Assembly: GCA_903907175.1 (NCBI GenBank)
Contig: CAIVNB010000042.1
Coordinates: 1-7,605 of the forward strand
Direction of reading: 5' to 3'
DNA length: 7,605 nt
Origin: an uncultured bacterium
Lineage (GTDB): Bacteria > Patescibacteriota > Minisyncoccia > Phycocordibacterales > UBA9973
The position numbers and the translations under genes were made by a program. The notes under the pieces were generated by a model. That model saw nothing but the letters and a program-made list of their open reading frames with translations. It ran no database searches and was not told the DNA's origin. Shown here piece after piece: positions 6,601-7,605 of the stretch. The stretch's first letter is position 1; every line of letters begins with the position of its first letter.

Positions 6601-7318
6601 AATCCCTCCGACTGTTGTTTTGAATGATACACAAACGAATGATGTTTCTGTGCCGAATACTACGAGCATTGTTGCAGGTGATACTGTGTCGCTTTTAGCC
6701 AGCGATGACAATTCTGGAGTATCAAATACCCGATATTCTTTAGATGGTGGTAATACTTGGGCTTTCTATACAGTTCCATTCACAGTAAATTTAGTTGAAG
6801 GAGGGGATGATGTTGTTATAGAATATTTTTCTACTGATAATGCAGGGAATGTTGAGGTAATACAAATAATAACAATTCCAGCTCCTCCATTGCCGATACC
6901 TGTTATTACAAACATTCCATCAACACATAGTTCAGGCGGTGGAATATGGTTGTTAAATTCAAATAATAATTTACAAGATCAGAAAGGCTTGCAACGTATG
7001 GAGTCGCAGACTCTCGTTCGGGGTCTGTCTTTGGGGAATTCAGATATTTTAGAAAATAAAATTACTAAAGAAGTCAAAGAACCAATATTAAATAATATTG
7101 TTGATCTAAAAAGCACAGTTTTTAAAGTAGCTCGAAAGCCGTCCCCGGTATTACTCGAAAGAGCTGTTATCAAAAGTACCAAAGAGCAGTCATTAAAAGA
7201 ATCACAAACTGCAGCACTAATAAATTCAAATTTTAATTTTAAACCAATCTGGGTTTTTATAATTATACTTATACTAAGTTGGTTAATTTTAATTGTAAGA
7301 AATTATAAAAAGGGTTAA
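3677..7318 (+). CDS. Surface-anchored parallel beta-helix/LCAT-like lipase multidomain protein
   Basis: The 1213-residue protein is exported and anchored to the cell surface. A signal peptide (1-31, cleavage likely after VRA) is followed by a right-handed parallel beta-helix (about 35-410), with the entry motif LTIGPGVVVKF near 66-76, Asn/Ser-rich rungs and a closing NFWGNDTGPFHP (382-393). An alpha/beta hydrolase of the LCAT-like lipase type follows (about 420-800): oxyanion segment PVILIPGIMGTEI (424-436), FPYDWR (Asp526-Arg528), nucleophile motif AHSMGG with Ser560, Asp752 in DDTVP and His774 in STHGE, a credible complete triad. AxSxG replaces GxSxG, as in some Bacillus lipases. Then come a beta-sandwich (about 805-897), a G6S linker (898-904), a region with a DENGDG loop (965-970), an Ig-like domain (about 996-1080), a charged stalk and a C-terminal helix (about 1190-1207) with a basic tail. 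The natural substrate (lipid, ester or depsipeptide) is unknown. All ten cysteines lie before residue 810. Confidence 0.88.
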   Translation: MKKFNDNLSFYFLTGALALFLFFVFSPNVRAETVITDNIQADTTWTQDGNPYILQNNIDVALGVTLTIGPGVVVKFDPTANVSITVFGDLVVNGELGNEVYFTSNYDDMVGGDSNGDYFCDPELDDDGNQIGEMCETLFEPSRNDWQGINFIDSHNNYIKNAVFKYASDVAYLEHTYLNVKNIQISNSDYGLITNTSNVDANNINCADLTNSCLMAFSSSNVNWINSLIDTISNDAISIFNSSSLNISHTIIRNISGNSHNGISVFSDSSVVADYLDFSNGSLHGDYITVYDHSNLTLNNSTMMGCSNYACIEVFDGGSYLNTPSSLNIENSVFSGGAYDGISIFGDSVITAEIHHSKIVDFSNFSIDTFGNAPKIINAEDNFWGNDTGPFHPDENPTGTGGIVGDYIDFILFCENEKCKARDPVILIPGIMGTEIFKNFDDNKEIWPNLNKLIFSISDNFLNDLALNIDGTEDVNKPMQLGDIIRGIHLNILGVKYDSKTYEGLIKELERNGYIENTNLFVFPYDWRKSNADSAEKLKEKIDKILTDTGAEKVDLVAHSMGGLVAKKYIAENGGNKIDQLIFIGTPQLGAPKAFKVIMEGDDMGIAKGKYSFLTPSKVKYIVQNMPGVFELLPSKKYIDGQGSFSGEKYITDYITPSLSNSENPVRPDLSYKETKDFLKNQKINNKMLDFSDNLHNDIDNLDLSEMKVSNFIGCGTTKTIGRIIVKKKSTGILFWKKLVNTYDLEYENGDDTVPLHSADDSSGKKYYVKGSTHGEIPSAFGIEELVTMVLREKELTDFPNVSSNEHDCFIKGKTISFYSMLPMMEYLVYDNLGNYTGPVKSIDLKSIQDLTETEDTVNEIEYGIPGVQYDKIGLTTSIFLPAGGSYTIVVNSISSSGGGGGGSNVINTYDLNIQNINADDTTLGSVNFNNIPVDNSDESFQVVIPSDTFPGETNANIPPVVQVDENGDGTYENEIPPTVVLNDTQTNDVSVPNTTSIVAGDTVSLLASDDNSGVSNTRYSLDGGNTWAFYTVPFTVNLVEGGDDVVIEYFSTDNAGNVEVIQIITIPAPPLPIPVITNIPSTHSSGGGIWLLNSNNNLQDQKGLQRMESQTLVRGLSLGNSDILENKITKEVKEPILNNIVDLKSTVFKVARKPSPVLLERAVIKSTKEQSLKESQTAALINSNFNFKPIWVFIIILILSWLILIVRNYKKG

Positions 7319-7327
7319 AATATAGAT

Positions 7328-7605
7328 ATGGTAAATTGGATTCAAAAAACTTTTCATACTGATAAATGGTGGGGTAAGACCATTTTTATTGTTTTAATTT
7401 ATCTTTTATATTGGTGTATTTTTTACGGTAGTACTTTATTAATTCCTAATTCCAATTCGAATACTGATTTTAATGCAATATTACCTTTTTTATATATTTT
7501 TATAATAGTACCAATTATAAGTTTTTTAATACCACGTATTATATTAAAAACTTTTAATATAAATAAGTTTTTTATTTATATTTTGCACTTAATTTTAATT
7601 ATATT
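7328..7605 (+). CDS. Unrecognised membrane protein, N-terminal part
   Basis: An open frame from the ATG at 7328 runs without a stop to the window end, giving 92 residues. It begins nine bases after the lipase stop; a GGG-containing purine run at 7308-7314, inside the end of the lipase gene, could serve as a distant ribosome site. The start MVNWIQKTFHTDKWWGKT is amphipathic and is followed by at least three hydrophobic stretches (about residues 18-39, 54-73 and 82-92), with a short Asn/Ser-rich loop between the first two. Codons are extremely AT-rich. I recognise no family. The tight spacing suggests co-transcription with the lipase gene, but no functional link can be claimed. The reading frame is a prediction from the lack of stops and the hydrophobic pattern. 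Confidence 0.65.
   Translation, partial: MVNWIQKTFHTDKWWGKTIFIVLIYLLYWCIFYGSTLLIPNSNSNTDFNAILPFLYIFIIVPIISFLIPRIILKTFNINKFFIYILHLILII

Noticed and set aside
4894..7182. Several minus-strand open frames opposite the surface lipase gene
   Set aside because: They are opposite an intact gene with a recognisable protein, have no family features and no start signals.
1..7318. Recoding of UGA, as in Gracilibacteria or Absconditabacteria
   Set aside because: The genes read through intact with the standard code, with no in-frame TGA interrupting them, and all visible stops are TAA.

Overview
The window is AT-rich, tightly packed bacterial DNA with every gene on the + strand. Seven complete or nearly complete genes and one further partial gene are visible. 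All visible stops are TAA, intergenic gaps are 4-39 bases apart from one 214-base gap, and recognisable Shine-Dalgarno sequences are mostly absent. The reduced style, the short single-function proteins, a DsbB of the five-helix type and a giant anchored surface protein suggest a member of the Candidate Phyla Radiation (Patescibacteria, perhaps a Parcubacteria-like lineage). That placement is an inference from gene style, because no rRNA or universal marker gene lies in the window.

Region 1 (1-2035) is a copper-handling block. It holds the C-terminal end of a copper-type P1B ATPase (CopA), then a heavy-metal-associated (HMA) domain fused to a seven-helix DsbD_2/TauE-SafE-like membrane domain, then a membrane-anchored cupredoxin-like protein with a Cys...Cys-Gly-Met-Gly-Met metal-site pattern. 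A plausible reading is a relay: capture by the HMA domain, export by the ATPase, and binding outside the membrane by the cupredoxin.

Region 2 (2052-3462) has a small DgkA-family lipid kinase followed by an oxidative-folding pair: a membrane-anchored thioredoxin-fold protein with a CPHC active site and a DsbB-like quinone-dependent oxidase. A strong hairpin terminator (3528-3582) closes this run of genes.

Region 3 (3677-7318) is one 1213-residue secreted protein, started from its own promoter. It has a signal peptide, a parallel beta-helix, an LCAT-like serine lipase/esterase domain with a recognisable Ser-Asp-His triad, a beta-sandwich, a glycine linker, an Ig-like domain, a charged stalk and a C-terminal transmembrane anchor. 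It has ten cysteines, eight of them in four close pairs, so it is a plausible client of the disulfide system encoded just upstream. The window ends inside an unrecognised membrane protein (7328-7605).

Nothing here looks like a mobile element, CRISPR array, tRNA or rRNA. The most noteworthy items are the surface beta-helix/lipase protein with its paired cysteines, the copper-plus-disulfide gene cluster, and the short-leader promoters with a shared TGTTANAAT element.
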